Below are positions 36,788-49,900 of a stretch of 64,000 bases of DNA, in pieces. Below the pieces are notes generated by a model. The model saw nothing but the letters and a program-made list of their open reading frames with translations, was not told where the DNA came from and did no database searches. Within the stretch, counting starts at the first letter, position 1, and each line of letters begins with the position of its first letter. The DNA is taken from positions 186,001 to 250,000 of the forward strand of contig JAFBJZ010000865.1 in the NCBI GenBank assembly GCA_016785225.1. Reading direction: 5' to 3'. Origin of the DNA: Psettodes erumei (Eukaryota; Chordata; Actinopteri; Pleuronectiformes; Psettodidae). The position numbers and the translations under genes were made by a program.

Positions 36788-37240
36788 TGTGACTTCTTTC
36801 TTTTGAGTAAGTTGACAAAAAAAAGTCCTGGAGGTGTAATTTCACCCGGCTCAGCTGGTAGGCTACACCGGCGCGTCAGATACAGCAAATTATATGCACG
36901 GCCCGAAATAAAGCTTCTCCCGAGAAACTCCGAGGTGGCGGACAACTCGCACTTTCTGCTTTTATAAAATAAAAAATGTTATTATAACGTCCCGCACAAA
37001 GTGACGCGTCTGTGCACCGGATCGCTTCAGTGTCTTATTCCACAGGCGCCTCGGTGAGCCTATGAAGCCTATCTGCGGACGTGATTGAGAACACCAACTG
37101 CCAGCAGCTGATCCAGCGGACTCCATGGAACTGGCGCCGTCTCGTTTGTGTTTCTTCGTCCTCCAACTCCCGACAAATACAACGACCACGGCGGAATACT
37201 GACCCGCACGACACTACGGGCTGATAGCAGAGACATTGGG
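36788..37240 (-). promoter_or_regulatory. Promoter region of the H1.0-type gene
   Basis: Upstream of the histone start codon (minus strand) lie a TATA-like CATATAATTT at 36887-36896, an AAACACA H1-box at 37147-37153 and a CCAAT at about 37233-37237. These are the element types described for H1 and H1.0 promoters, although here the spacing to the H1-box is longer than usual. The region is CpG-rich. Confidence 0.4.
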
Positions 37241-38569
37241 CTTCACGGGGACACGACTGTTTCGCTTCGTCCGCGCCGGCGAACAACTTTTATTCTAGGA
37301 AAACCCGCTGGAAGTAGCGCGTGCCGTGAACAATTTTGCACAATTCGCGTTAAATTGACCCAAACAGACGGAACCTGCGGTCCAATCGGCCACTGCACAT
37401 CGACATTGAATCTATGCTCGAACGGATGCACGCGGTTCGGCCCGTGTAGAATCCTGTTATCGCTTTTAATACATCGATACATTTTCCCAACTAACACAGT
37501 CCGGCCATTGACTTTGAGTGACGTGGTCGAGATTATTTACTGTTAAACCCCCTATAAATTAAATGTCACCACATCTAAGTCACAGGTGACTCTCGGGACG
37601 TTAATGTGGTTTTATGTGCGTCGTAATGCGGTGGTTCGGGTCGCCGTGTTCGCCGGTTTTTGAACAGAATTGGTTATAGCTGTCACTATGGCAGTCGCCA
37701 CTCGAGCTCCATTGTCAGGAAAGTTGCCAACACCTCCAAAGATCAGGGTTTCTAATACCGGGTCAAAAAACGGATCCCTGCATTTTGGACAGGGGTGCAA
37801 CTGGCTGCCGTGTGACCAGGTGCGGGTCCAGCTGCGAGGTGGACCGCAACCGGAGCCAAAGTCCTTCAATATAGGGCGCAGGGATGGCTTTCTTTTGTTC
37901 ATAAGCTGGCGCATCAGACCCCGGTCACGAACACATCTGACATTTGGTCTCCCCTCGTTCGGACGAGGGCCGGTCCACGGCAACAAAACCCTCCCAAATA
38001 ACAAACTTTACTATCATTCTCCTGCATTATTTTTTATTTTAATAGCAGGTCCGATGTCCCTCCCTGCAACGCCATTTTGATTCCTGTAGCTGTGAAAGTC
38101 ACAGCCACTGGAGTAATGTTTCCCCCCCACACGACTTCTGTGGATCGGTCATCTGAGTTTATGTGATATTATTTCTGGTTATTAAGCAGATGATTTGTGT
38201 CCTCACAATCATCAGAGCCAGAAGTGCACCAAAAAAACAAAACAATGAAAACAACGCGGGACAGCCAGGCTGCAGGACAGTGAGGTGGTCCTCTACAGTG
38301 TAGAGTACATTACCATTCCTCAAGCGATGAAGTGTCCACTATTGTTCAGATCGCATCATAGTCAGTTATTACTGCATCTAACCTGTCTGTGTTGTATGTT
38401 GTAGCTGTGGATCATATAAATAAACACAATTAAGTTGCATTTAGTGAGGAAAAATACCAAGTGTCCCTGTCCCTCTGTCTCCACCTGTTCTTACAGTGAG
38501 TTGATGACTTGAGTGTTTTGCTGTTTTTTTGTGTGTGTGCGTGCGTCTGTGTGCGCACTTTAAACAGGC

Positions 38570-38860
38570 GGCGGGCGAGTTGGTGCGTTAGCGAGTAAGG
38601 TGGGATGGACTGAGTGAAAACAAGGAGGGAGGGGGGTTGTGACAGAGTGAAGGAGCGAGTGAATGAGTGATCTTTTTTTTCACGTGGCACAGTTGAGCGA
38701 CAGAAGGAGGGGAGTAGATGAAAGGGTGAGTTGGTGGAAGGGTGAGGAGGGAGGGGGGGTACATCAGAAGACATTTAGGCTTCATTGTGGGCTTCAGCAC
38801 GTGCATGGGGAGGGGGGGTGAAAGAGTGAGGAGGAGAGGTAAGAAGAGTGAGTGAGTGAC
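38570..38860 (+). repeat. Purine-rich imperfect minisatellite-like tract
   Basis: The plus strand is dominated by G/A with repeated GAGTGA, GGTGAG and GGAGGGAGGGGGG words, and the complementary strand is pyrimidine-rich. Units are irregular, so it is a low-complexity tract rather than a clean tandem array. Runs of G could form quadruplex structures. Confidence 0.5.
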
Positions 38861-39434
38861 TATAAATATTTATATGGCGCCCCTGAATGAGTGTGTAAAA
38901 GAGGGAAGAGCATAATTAAGCTTTTGCAGTGCGACGCTTACATTCTCACAAACACACAGTAATGGCTCTGTAATAATATGAACAACATGCCTATTGTTTG
39001 CGACTCCCTTTCGGCCTGAGTGTTGCAGGAATAGCTTGTTTTTTTAGTGGTGGGGCGTGTGTGTGTGTGTGTGGGGGGGGGGTATGGCTCCGTTGTTTTT
39101 GTCACCGATTGCTCGGAGTGATGTGTTTTTGTCTCTGGCCGCTTGTGCCCCATTTAGGAAGCGGTGCTGACTGCCCCCCCTCCCCCCCAGTTAGACCACT
39201 CCCTCCTTCCGCCGACAGAGGGACGTCCTCCACGTTGGATGGACCTCACTCCATCAAAGTAATCATCGGGATAATGAGAGGGACGTTCTTTATTCTTTAT
39301 ATGCCGCCTGCAGTGCGTGTCCGTTTAACAGGTAGCTGCTAATTGGGCATCATTTACAAGGATCCAGTGGTTGGAATCATCCCGGCCAGAATCCTAGTCC
39401 ACTGTATTTGAGTCGGTGTCTTTGTGGGGAGGAC

Positions 39435-39572
39435 AATACTGAGATTATTAGTCGATTAATCAGTTGGTCCACAGATTGGGGGGAAAATATTTGAAACTAA
39501 TCGAGTCATCAAGCACAGTTTTTTTAAAATTATTTCCATGGTGAAATTAGTTGCAGCCGCTCACAGCCCTGG
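39435..39572 (+). repeat. Degenerate teleost repeat fragment (ATTAGTCGATTAATC family)
   Basis: The segment begins with TATTAGTCGATTAATCAGTT and ends with TAGTTGCAGCCGC, both landmarks of a short interspersed element I recall as common in fish genomes (TCGATTAATCGATTAGTTG near one end, AGTTGCAGCCCT at the other). The middle is diverged. Recognised from memory. Confidence 0.5.
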
Positions 39573-42451
39573 GTATGGATATAGTTGTGGTGGTTGACAA
39601 TATAATATTTAATTAATTGTTGTTGTTAAAGAGTATAATACGTGTTGATGGAGTAGTATTGGTCTTTATGCTGCCAATAGGCTACATTGAAATCAACCTT
39701 CCCAGTTTTATTTTTAGCCATGCCAGTGTCTGAGGTGCAAATATATTCAGCTTACATAATACTAACCTGGTGCCTGGTTTATTTGTCGGAAGATGGAGAG
39801 TGGGAGTTACATTACACATGTATTTACAGAAGAAAGCTACACCGTCGTGTCAGGAGTGTTTTAGCGTTGCGCCTCTAAATTTATCAGATGCCAGTTTGTA
39901 ATTTTAGCTGCCTAAAACCCTCTCAAGTCTTGTCTTGCCTCTGGCCCAAAGCATCCTGGGTAACATCACCCACCATTTTCAGTACCAAAGGCCTCAGTGT
40001 GCTCAGTATCAGAGCTGAGGATCAGTTGTCAAAGGGTCCAACGCTATCCAGCGTGTTATCACATTGCGTTACATTAAAAGCATTCTTTCTAAGTCGCTCT
40101 GCTTTGTTGACTGTGTAGTCGTTTAGTGTGGCTTTAAAAGTCAGGTCAGGTTTAAATCAAATCAGGTCTTATTTATTTACTCAGGCGGCAGGAGAAGAAG
40201 GTCTGAAGACAGGTTTTGGATTAGATCATTTCTTTTTCAGATAGGAGTCCACAGGGTTTCTTTTCACTCCTATAATTACATCTCACAAAGTATTTTACCA
40301 ATCCCTTACACAAGTTTTGTAATTTTCCATATTTTACATTACGTACAGACCATCTTTTGCCCTAATATTCCAGTGGGTTAGAAGAAAAGTGTGTTTTTAA
40401 ACAAAATACAATTAAATTTATCGGACTTCTTTGGCGTATTGCTATTTAATGTTGTTTAATGTTGTTGTGCTCTACAGACTGTCAGCCACTGTTTCAAATA
40501 TGACTTTTACTAATGGATGAAATTCAGGGAAAAAAAACAACAACAAAATAACTCCCTTATACAAATTTCTGCACAAGGATTTACTCTCCAGTGGGTTATC
40601 CCTGCCTAGCAAAATAACATGACACAGTGAGGGTTTGTAGTTTTAAATATTACGTTTGTAATGTTTTGTAATGCCTTCTTTGTTTTTATCTTCAGAAGTA
40701 ATGTCAGACTTTTCAGCTCTCGGCCTACACACAAAAATGTGTGAAGGGAAAGTCCCACAGATTTATTAAAAGTAATGGAGTTTCACATAACGTTGTTTAA
40801 GAAATAGATAGATGTGACAGTAACACTATTTAGCACAGGCTGAATTGATTTGTGTAGCTCCTAATCACAGTTACACTCTTAAAGGACTTCAGTATAGTTC
40901 CAGTGAGGGAAAACAAATAACAGCTCCTCCTAAAAGTCAAAAAAAAAAATCCCACAAAGCAAACGGGAAACAAATTCCCCCTTCTCGAACCCGTTCTCAG
41001 CTTTATTTCCAGTATTTGTCAAGCGAAACCAACATATACTCAGAAATTGAGAATGCATTTGTACGGGTATAGTTTATACTCTAGTAACTTATCAACTCAA
41101 GAAATGGACCAGCAAAAGTTCTTCCTTTTAAAAGTATTCCCATTTTAAATTTACACTCATCTGTAAAATATACAAAGGGTGTTTCATCAGTGTGTACCAG
41201 TATGCAGTTCTAAAATGCAACGAGTGACCTTGAGCTGGACAGTATTTCGTTAAGTTGCCCATTGCCTGCCACAGATAAAATGTTTATGTCTCTGTGATTA
41301 AACCTACACTACACTAACAGGGTGCCATGTTGAATCAACAGAAAGTGAGAACAAGGATTTGACACACTAGTGGTTCAAATACACTTGCCCTCAGGACAGC
41401 TGCGTTGTGAGTGCCCTCTATGGCGGTAGTGTTTGTATGTGCGCCGGGCCCTCGACAGTTGTGACAACACTTGGACGCCTGAGCAGGTGTCAGCGGCCAA
41501 GTGCCGCGCTAAACTGCTGCGCGGCCGGGCCGACCGAGGCTCGTCAGTTTGTCGCGCACCAAGGCGCCCTTTGTTGAACGTCTTACCGTCCACCACTCCC
41601 AAATCACCCGGCCGTGCATCCTTATGTAGAGCAGGTAACTATTTCCACAACGTCAGCTTTCCCCCGGCCTCTTACATGGACGGGCCTCTCGTTGGACACA
41701 GTCTGTCGAGCACCTGTGAGCTGTCGGTCAAACCAGCTGAGGTGACTCTAACAAAAGCTATTGTGAGCTATTGTCTCCCCTGGTACGAGATGACACAGCA
41801 GTTTAGTTGGACAATTGAAAGGTGTAGTTTTAACAGTGGTGCTCTAATGAAAGAGGCATTCTGTATTGTAAATAATCTAGTTACAAGTTATTTCATATTC
41901 ACCAAAACTGAGACTAAGATGGGGAGTTGGTAACTGCATTTTGAACACATTCTTTCCACATTGTTTGGAACCACATGTGACATATTGACTGCAACCTTAT
42001 CACATCTGATTTGACACCGATGCATTGCTCTTGCAGAATGCTACCTTTAGCCCTAATCCTGACTTTAACCCTTGCCCCCTTAATACTTGCAGACTTAGGT
42101 GGAGCATATTAGGAACACAAGTTAGTGCCACACACTGCCGCGAGACCAGATCCATCTGTCATATGTAGCATAACTGTTTTGCATATAGTCATTTCTTCTT
42201 TTCGTTTAAAAAAACGTTGAAGCTGTGAAACTGTCCTTTTCTCTTTGGTACCCAGCTGGGACCAGCCGCTTGATAGACAGGCTTTCCTGTCGTCCACATT
42301 GTTTTCATCTATTATGTCACAGTTTTCCACAAAAACTACCAAAAGATATTTAGAAAGATATTTATATTTAGATAATTTTTACAGTTCCTGTGCGTCCCTG
42401 TATATTTTTGTGCACTCATATGCAGTTGATGTGTGGTGTGAGGTGATTTCA

Positions 42452-42465
42452 CCAACAGAGGGCAG
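42452..42465 (+). promoter_or_regulatory. CTCF-like site, forward orientation
   Basis: CCAACAGAGGGCAG fits the consensus CCASYAGRKGGCRS with one mismatch, in forward orientation. It lies in the gap between the H1 gene and rhbdl1. Confidence 0.4.
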
Positions 42466-44835
42466 TTGCGGCTTAAAGACAAGTATTTAATAGTGTTATT
42501 TGTGATCCATTAAATATTTGACTTGACTTGTAATGTAATTGGTGCGGCTACACTAACTGAGGATTTGTATAATTGTGTCAAACAGTTTGTCAGACAGTCA
42601 AAGTAGTGAAAACAACAAAAAAACAAATGCAGACAGTTAAGGCACAAAGTTATGTTGTTGATATATGCGATATTCTAAACAAGGTCTTAATGAAAGTACG
42701 GGAGTGACGAGCTGTGATTATCTCATTTCTCTCGAGTACGCACTGGTTGGTTTATGTGGACGTCTGCCAACAGGTCTGCCCCCAGCTTAGCATGCAACTG
42801 CAGGTTTAGACAGCAGAGGTCTCCCCTCACCTCCATCTGACTGCAGTGACTCCCAAACCTGTCATTAGAGAAAATGCTCAGAAGTCCTGAACCCAGCCGG
42901 CAGTGGCACTGGGTCAAACGTATCCACTGATGATTTACGAGAAAGATCTGTCCTCAAAGAAGATGCGAATTTTGCATAGATTGGGTTTTCTGACCGGCCC
43001 CCCTAAAAATTCAGATCTTGGCAGAGTTTGTGGAATTTCTAATACATCCCTCTTTTATTCATTTATCCCCTTTACCTTCCCTTCCCTAATTACCTCCCCT
43101 TTTCAACCTCCTTCCGCTAACTCTCTCCCTCCCTTCCTTTGCCTCTTCCGTTTTATGTCCCCAAGAGATCCCGGAAAATGGAGCAGTTTGGACTAAAACT
43201 GTGTCACTCAGTGACCTGATTCATTTTTCTGCTGGCTTTCATCATGCGGGTGATTCCCTCTATTGCACAATCAATACAGCTCGACATTCGGCAGCTGGAG
43301 TGTGGGGTTTCCTTTTTAATTTAATTCAAATCCTAGAACAGATCATCATGCCTACTGAAGTCGCCAGGGTTAGACACTAAGTAAGACGGGTTACACACCT
43401 TTGGCCTATATATAGAAACAAATCAGTATCAATTTTATTTTTCATAATGTAGATAAGAAAAAAATATATTAATTGAAAAGTATCTGAAAAGATACGATCT
43501 AGATTTTAACTTTGATGAAGTACTATGTGCTGAGCAGATTGTATTTTTGAAAGATTTTACTGTGAAGCAGTCTTGTGACACTTTCAGAACTCCAAGATAC
43601 TGTAATATTGCAGCCCCGTGCAATCTTTTGTCTGAGCCATAACAACACTGCAAACACCATGGAGCCTCATTTTGCAGTAGGTGCTTAGAAGTCGACTGGA
43701 TTTCATCTGGATTTAAGATGGACTAAACAGAGATTTAAAGACAGTTTAGGTGCACCAGAAATGCAACAGAAACAGTGATTTACTTCTGGTTTTCAGTTAA
43801 TCCTAGATAGCACACCCCCATCCTAAGACTATAAAGTTGGTCGGAGGATCTTGAGGTGCACATAGACAAATCTCAACACCGTGCATGCACATAGCCTGCT
43901 CTATAAATAGATTTAAATGCACTCTTTATGCTAAAATCCCTGGTATGGTATAATTAAGACACGTGGCATTCAGACCTTCAAGACCTGCATTTATAGCTTC
44001 CTCTCCCCATCCGTTTCACTGAGAGAAACACAACTATTCCCGCCCAGACACCGATAAATAAACACCTGCCTTACGGACCTCGAGGTCATTAAGCGGCTGA
44101 GGATGAGTGCAGACTGGCGGTCTAATTAGGAGTGCACTCTTGCCTCCCTGAAAGGCCTTGTTATTCTCTCTCTCCCCCGCTCTCGCGCGGAGGCTGGACC
44201 AATGTTTTGTCTGCCGCTCTCAGACCTTGTTAAAGGAGGAGCAGGCTGCCCGAGTCCGGCCCGCCGCCTGCCTGCATCCATCCATCCACCGGGGGCTGAA
44301 TAGAACATGAAGGCTTTAGCGGGGCTCAAGAGAGGCCATTCAGCTGGGGACGCTTCAGGCGGCAGAGACAGTTTTCCACTGGAGGCTTATCTCGCTCTGT
44401 CAGTCATCTGTATAATGTCACTGGGCAGCAGCGTAATGGAAACAATAACACAGGCATGACCCTTGGTGGGGCTTGGAGCCGTGTCGGCATTGTGTTGTTA
44501 TATTTGGGAATGTTGTTTACTAGCCTTTGTTGCTAATTTTGCACCAACACGGCGATTGCACCATTTCATTTGATAGAGTGTGACTGAACTGTGCACATTA
44601 CACAGGCTTTCTTTATAACAGTAGATAAGAATGGGTTGTGCTGATGTTACCTACACAGCTCATTCACTCCTTCTAAAGCAGAACAATAACTAACGTCATC
44701 CTTGCATTCAGTTTTCTAACATATAGGATTGCTTTTTTTTCTTAAGAGTGTTTTCTGCTTTATTCTCTGGCTGCACTTGATCATTTTCTTACATCATGGT
44801 ACTTGTCTGTCATTGTTTGATGGGAGTCCTTTGAG

Positions 44836-44849
44836 GTTACCAAGGCAAC
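44836..44849 (+). promoter_or_regulatory. RFX X-box-like motif upstream of rhbdl1
   Basis: GTTACCAAGGCAAC is a full inverted pair of RFX half-sites with a two-base spacer, about 2.1 kb upstream of the rhbdl1 start codon. It would suit an RFX-bound enhancer. Only the motif supports this. Confidence 0.4.
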
Positions 44850-46462
44850 AGTTGAATCCAGTTTCCTTTTGGCTGTGATTTTAGTCTCTCTCGTTTATTG
44901 CATTCTGCAAATCCTCCAGCAGTGACCATATAATTAGATTCTCCTTATTCATGTTCACAACTACAGACAAATTAATTCCTTACATTCATTAGTGGTTGAA
45001 CAAAGAACTCCAGTGCTCCCTCACAGAAAGGGAATCATGTTGTATCTGTATCGGACGGTCATTATTAAGGTTTTGATTAAACGAGTGTACCAGACGGGCG
45101 TAATGGAAGGTGACAAAGAAGGTCTGGGACCTCTGCCTTGTTCAAGGTGGCCTTGACCCGATCCATTAGGAAAAGTACACTACTTACCCATGGCTTCATA
45201 TAGTCAGCAGCCTCAGTCTCTGAGCAAATAAAGCACTAGACAAGTTGCTGTAATGAGTAGGTGCACATATTTTAAAAAATTCCTCTTGCAGGGAGGAGGA
45301 TTTACAAGGCTTCTTGCGTCTAAGAAAATGAGAAGTCTAAACATCTGGTGCAATCATGGCGCTTAAACAGGCAGTGGCACTGTTTGTCACCCAGCCAGTG
45401 GCTGAGTTTCTCTGTCGGTGGTAAATCTCACTGGAAAACAGCGCAGAGGAGGAGAAACACCCCTGCTTCAGCCGTGATCTGCTCGCTGAAGTAGTCGCCG
45501 GGTCACGGACGCTGACGACGTCTTTGGCTGCAATCAGCTCCAGGGCGTTTAAGGCTGTTTGTTATTTTTTATTTCTTTCAGTTAAGATTTACGTCCCCTC
45601 GCTGCCTCCTTCACCACCTTATCGCCATTGTCCCGAGGAGGAGGGGTCACTGCGGATTTGTGCAGAAAGGAATCACCCTTTAGAAGGGGATCTCCGTAAC
45701 ATAAAGCGCGGCCACCGCCTGCCGGCCTCGTGAGCAGTAACAAGTTGCTTTTCATCATCGCTGACCCTCATGCTCTGCTTCCCGCATGCCGGTCTCTTTA
45801 TCGTGCATCAGATTAACATGAAATGAGTCTTTGTAATGATATCACTTGTAATAAATTATTGTATGGAGGATTGTGGTCTTGCGTTTTTTTTCATAGTGGC
45901 ATTCTTTTGAGCTGGGCGGAGGATAAGTGAGCCATCCAAACAGCCTAATTCAGTTTTATGTTTGTGTGGTGGGGGTGGGAGTGCGCTTGACTGTGCAGCA
46001 CCGCATATGATGTGCTAATGTGCCGATGGTTATAATTAGCACAGAGATGTAAAGGATGCAGAGCAAATGATAGTTTTCTTGTGGTGCTGATATCATTAGT
46101 AGTCTTATTTTGTCGAGCATGCCATTCATTTCCTTTGTCTTGTGTAAAGTTTTTTTTTATTTGGTTATGATTTTAACGTATGCTTTTGTATTAAAGGGCT
46201 TTTGTCTTGTTTACAGTCTGTGGGTTTATGTGTGTATGTGCCTGTCAGTAACCGACTAGACGTGTGTCGGCGAGGGGTGGGGGGGGGTCTCTCTGCCGGT
46301 AGTAAGCTAAGAGCCGCAGTGGAGCCCATCCCCTGCTCACTCCGTGAGACGCCTTACTTGTAGTGAAACGAAGGAGCCGCAGCCCCCTGGCCACTCCTTC
46401 CCCTTCTGCAATTGGAAGGGAGAGGCCACCTCCCTCCCCTCCCTCATTGGTATGCAGGCGGC

Positions 46463-46465
<3 letters not shown>

Positions 46466-46502
<37 letters not shown>

Positions 46503-46549
46503 TGTGTGAGGAGAGGGGAGTGAGAGAGAGAGAGAAAGAGAGAGAGAGG
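46466..46549. repeat. TG microsatellite followed by GA-rich tract
   Basis: A (TG)n run at 46466-46500 is followed by GAGA repeats at 46521-46549. They sit just upstream of, or within, the presumed rhbdl1 5' UTR, so length variation here could influence that promoter. Confidence 0.9.
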
Positions 46550-46994
46550 TAGCAGTCAGTGCAATGGGATAGAGGAGAGCAAGGGAGGAGGAGGAGGAGG
46601 AGAGTGAATGAGAGCTGCTGGATCTGCCTTGCCTGCATGCCTGCCTGTCGTCTGCTGAAGCTGGGTTTACCGCCACGCTGCACTGGCACAGAGGAGAGTC
46701 ACGGGCCCGTCGGCGCCACCATCCGCACTCTCAGCACCGGCTCTCATCCCCAGCGACACCACCAGCAAAGGGAAAACCAGGGACCGAGCTCACCGGGCTC
46801 TCTCCAGCATCAAGGGGGTGGACACAGCAGCTGTGAAGGGGCCTGACTCTACAATTTAGGCACCAGCTGCTCCCTCAACCAAATCCCCCTCCACCTTATC
46901 ACAGCCTCACCACCGCCACCACCACCACCACTCCTCTCTTGCTCCTCCCTATGCCCTTGTCCTCGGCGGCTCCTCTCACCTCCCTGGCCAGTAT
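46550..46994 (+). other. rhbdl1: Presumed rhbdl1 5' UTR with upstream ATGs
   Basis: This GC- and GA-rich stretch leads to the rhbdl1 start codon at 46995. It holds an upstream ATG at 46559, whose frame closes at 46846, and another at 46951, whose frame overlaps the main start and, after splicing of exon 1 to exon 2, stops at 54452-54454. The transcription start cannot be placed from sequence alone. Confidence 0.4.
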
Positions 46995-49900
46995 ATGGAT
47001 AGAAGCTCCCTGTTTCAGCTCATACAAGAGCAGGTAAGCGAGCGAGCGAGCAGCGGCAGAGGTTTCTATGGTTACGGGCTCCTGGCCACCTTGCCGCCTA
47101 TCCAGGGATCGAGACGTGGAGGCTGGGGCTGAGAGCTGATGTTAAGACTGATAGCGGGGGCTTTTTGCACGGGCAACATCCGAGCATGAGACAACGCGAC
47201 GGATGCAAGCATCATGGAGCCATGTGGGCCCCGAGAATGTGAGGTCAGACCAAGAGGGAGGGGGCCGGCGTGGCATGGTTTTGTTGGGAGGATAATTGGA
47301 GGGAGGGTTGTGTGATGGATGGATGCATGAATGGATGTTTAGGTGGATTTGATTGTTGTATATGCTACTCAAAGAATGGAGTCAAAATCATGTTATAATT
47401 GTCAGTTATCAAAGAGAAGTCATGTAGCTGCTGCATTAGCGTTTGCAGCAGTCCTGCTGTGTGTGAATGGGTGCGTGTGTGTGTGTGTGTTTGTGTGTGT
47501 GCCTGTGAGTGCACTTTCCTTATCAATTTACTTGGGGGGGGGGGTTCGGTGCATGCACATATACCCCATCCTATCATCTCGGGGTGAAAAGAACCAGAGA
47601 TTGAAACATTATCCAGCTTTTCATTTCCATGGGTCAAGCAGCGAGGCAGCTCCTGTGAAGCTTCAGTCACGTTTGGGGTTTTTTTTGGTTTTTCCCCTTC
47701 AGCATCGAAGCTGTGATTTGGCTTTAAACTTTCCCCTCTTTTTCAGCCCTGTCATTGGACACACCAAGAACAAACAAAGCGTTGGTGGCCATCGTTTTAG
47801 GCCAATGAAAAATGTTCTGCCTGGCATCTGGTTTCTTAGAGCCGTCTACCCTGAGCTTCTGTTTTTACTGCCCAATCAGATCTGTGTTTGAGTTTAGCTT
47901 TGGTCAGCCATCTCCACAATTGACAAACCAAAATGGATTTCAATGTACATTCTAACTAGAGTGTGTTCGGTTATTGCTTCCTAAAGACACGTTATGGTGT
48001 GTGTGTGGGGGGAGTATTTCCAGCTCTATTCCATGTCTGGTATTTAACAGTAGGATTTCCAATAGGTCTCCTTTTTTTGGCCTGTTGGGGTTTGGGCTGA
48101 TTGGCAGACAGATTGGGGCAATCATTCTATCCAAGAGGGAGAAATTGATTATTTGCTGCAGGGTTTGGGGGTCACGAGTAGCCCGTCAGCAGCACATTGA
48201 TCAAAAAACACCAGTAGCCTCGGGGAGATGTTTGTGCGCGTCTGTGAACACGTGCACAGTCGCATTTTTATGAATGTGTGTGCGTGTTCGGTGTTTTTTT
48301 TAATAACAAGTGGAGGAAACCCGTGTGGGCTGAGTGAGAAGAGGCTCTGTGGTCACACTGGTGTTGAGTCATTTACTGTAAAAGCACAGCAGTGACAGCA
48401 ACTACTTAGTGATACCTCGAGAATACATATTCCGTCACTGACGCCTTTTTAAATGCAGTATCAGTTCGGCTGACTCATCTGTGTGTCAATATCCATTTTC
48501 AATGTAGCAGACCGTTGGGCTGGAGATGAAGCCAACATTTCCATGCCGTAAATGGTTGGTTGTTTTATTGATTGTGGGGTTTACTCTGCCTGTGCCAGTA
48601 TGTTCATATAGGCAGTTTGCAATGCCACAGTTGAGCAGGCCGCAGTCCTATTATGCTGAAGTCTAGACCAAATCATTCACACTGGCTGACAACAGGGTTT
48701 TTTCCACCTCTGGGACGCCATGCGGCAGCCTTTGATTTGGAAAAGGTCTCTCTAATTAAACTAGAATGAAGAGAAATCTGCCAACAGCTTTTGGACAGCA
48801 AACAGGCAAGCTTGTTTTTAACAAAGCCCTGCTGCCTGTTTAAACATTGGGCATCCATCTTTATCCAGGAAAATGTTTTACAGAGCGTGCTGCGTGTTTT
48901 TGCAGCTCTGCCCTCCAGGGTTGTATCGCCACGTTCGCTGGTGGCCTCCCGCAGTGACCACATGATCCCGTCAGCCTCCACGCAAATCCACAAGAGCAAC
49001 TGGAGGTCAAGTGCTTTGCTCAAAGGCATCTTAAGTGTAGCTGCCTGTAAAGTGAAAGAATTACTCTGTCAATGTCACATCTTAGTTTTTTCCTAGTGTA
49101 GGGTTTTGAACGTGCAACTTTTTCATTACAAAATAGCTGGATATACCACATTTTCATCAAACAAACATACATTAGATGTTAAAGCTAGCCAATTTTAATG
49201 CTTTGGAGGGTTTTCTGGAGTTTTCCAAAATCATTATAGGACGTTTTTAAGCCAGAAGACAAGTGGACACGTTGAGTTTATATAAGCACTGCAGGTCTAA
49301 AACAGATATCGTAGCCATGCCACACTGAACCACATGAAAATGCTGCAGGGGGAGAATGGAAAAAAAGAAAGCAACAGTGGCAACATGAGTGAGTTTATTA
49401 GTCTTTGTCTGAAGGAGGTTGCAATGCTGAGCTCAGGCTATTTCTGGCCTATGCGGGCTCACTCATATGCTCATGATCAGGGTATGCACATACACACACA
49501 TATACACACAGTTGCTCTGATTGTTGTTCAATGGCTGTGCCACTGATAAGGCAACCTGATGGTCGGTAGCACTCAGCTTCCAAAGTACGCTATCATTAGT
49601 TGCTGAATATCTCCCCCATGTGTCATTCATTGCTTATCTGGCTTATTTATATCACTCCCATAAGGGCTTGGGGTTCTATGTGCTATTCTGACATATTTAT
49701 GTCGAGTAGAAAGAATAAGGCTTGCACTACACCGTCTCCTTTCATCATTCTCTGATGCTGATTTGCACCGAGTTGTATTTGAAAATTCCTCTAGCTGTTT
49801 GCGCTGTGTTTAAATGCCAGGAAATGTAGTTTGAATTTTATTTGCATCAAGGAAAAATTCCTTGGATGTCTCCGCTTGAAGAGAGAGAGAGAGAGCGGTT

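Larger units (their letters stand above)
37240..46400. other. Intergenic DNA between the H1 gene and rhbdl1
   Basis: No gene was recognised. Contents seen: overlapping opposite-strand open frames at 37612-38080 without family similarity; a purine-rich GAGTGA-like tract at 38570-38860; a repeat fragment at 39435-39572; a GC-rich open frame at 41433-41933; a CTCF-like site at 42452-42465; a pyrimidine-rich tract at about 43040-43160; and an X-box-like motif at 44836-44849. The rest is ordinary A/T-rich sequence. Confidence 0.4.

Noticed and set aside
47343..47891. 182-codon plus-strand frame
   Set aside because: It crosses a GT microsatellite (Cys-Val repeats) and a G run in rhbdl1 intron 1; no recognisable domain.
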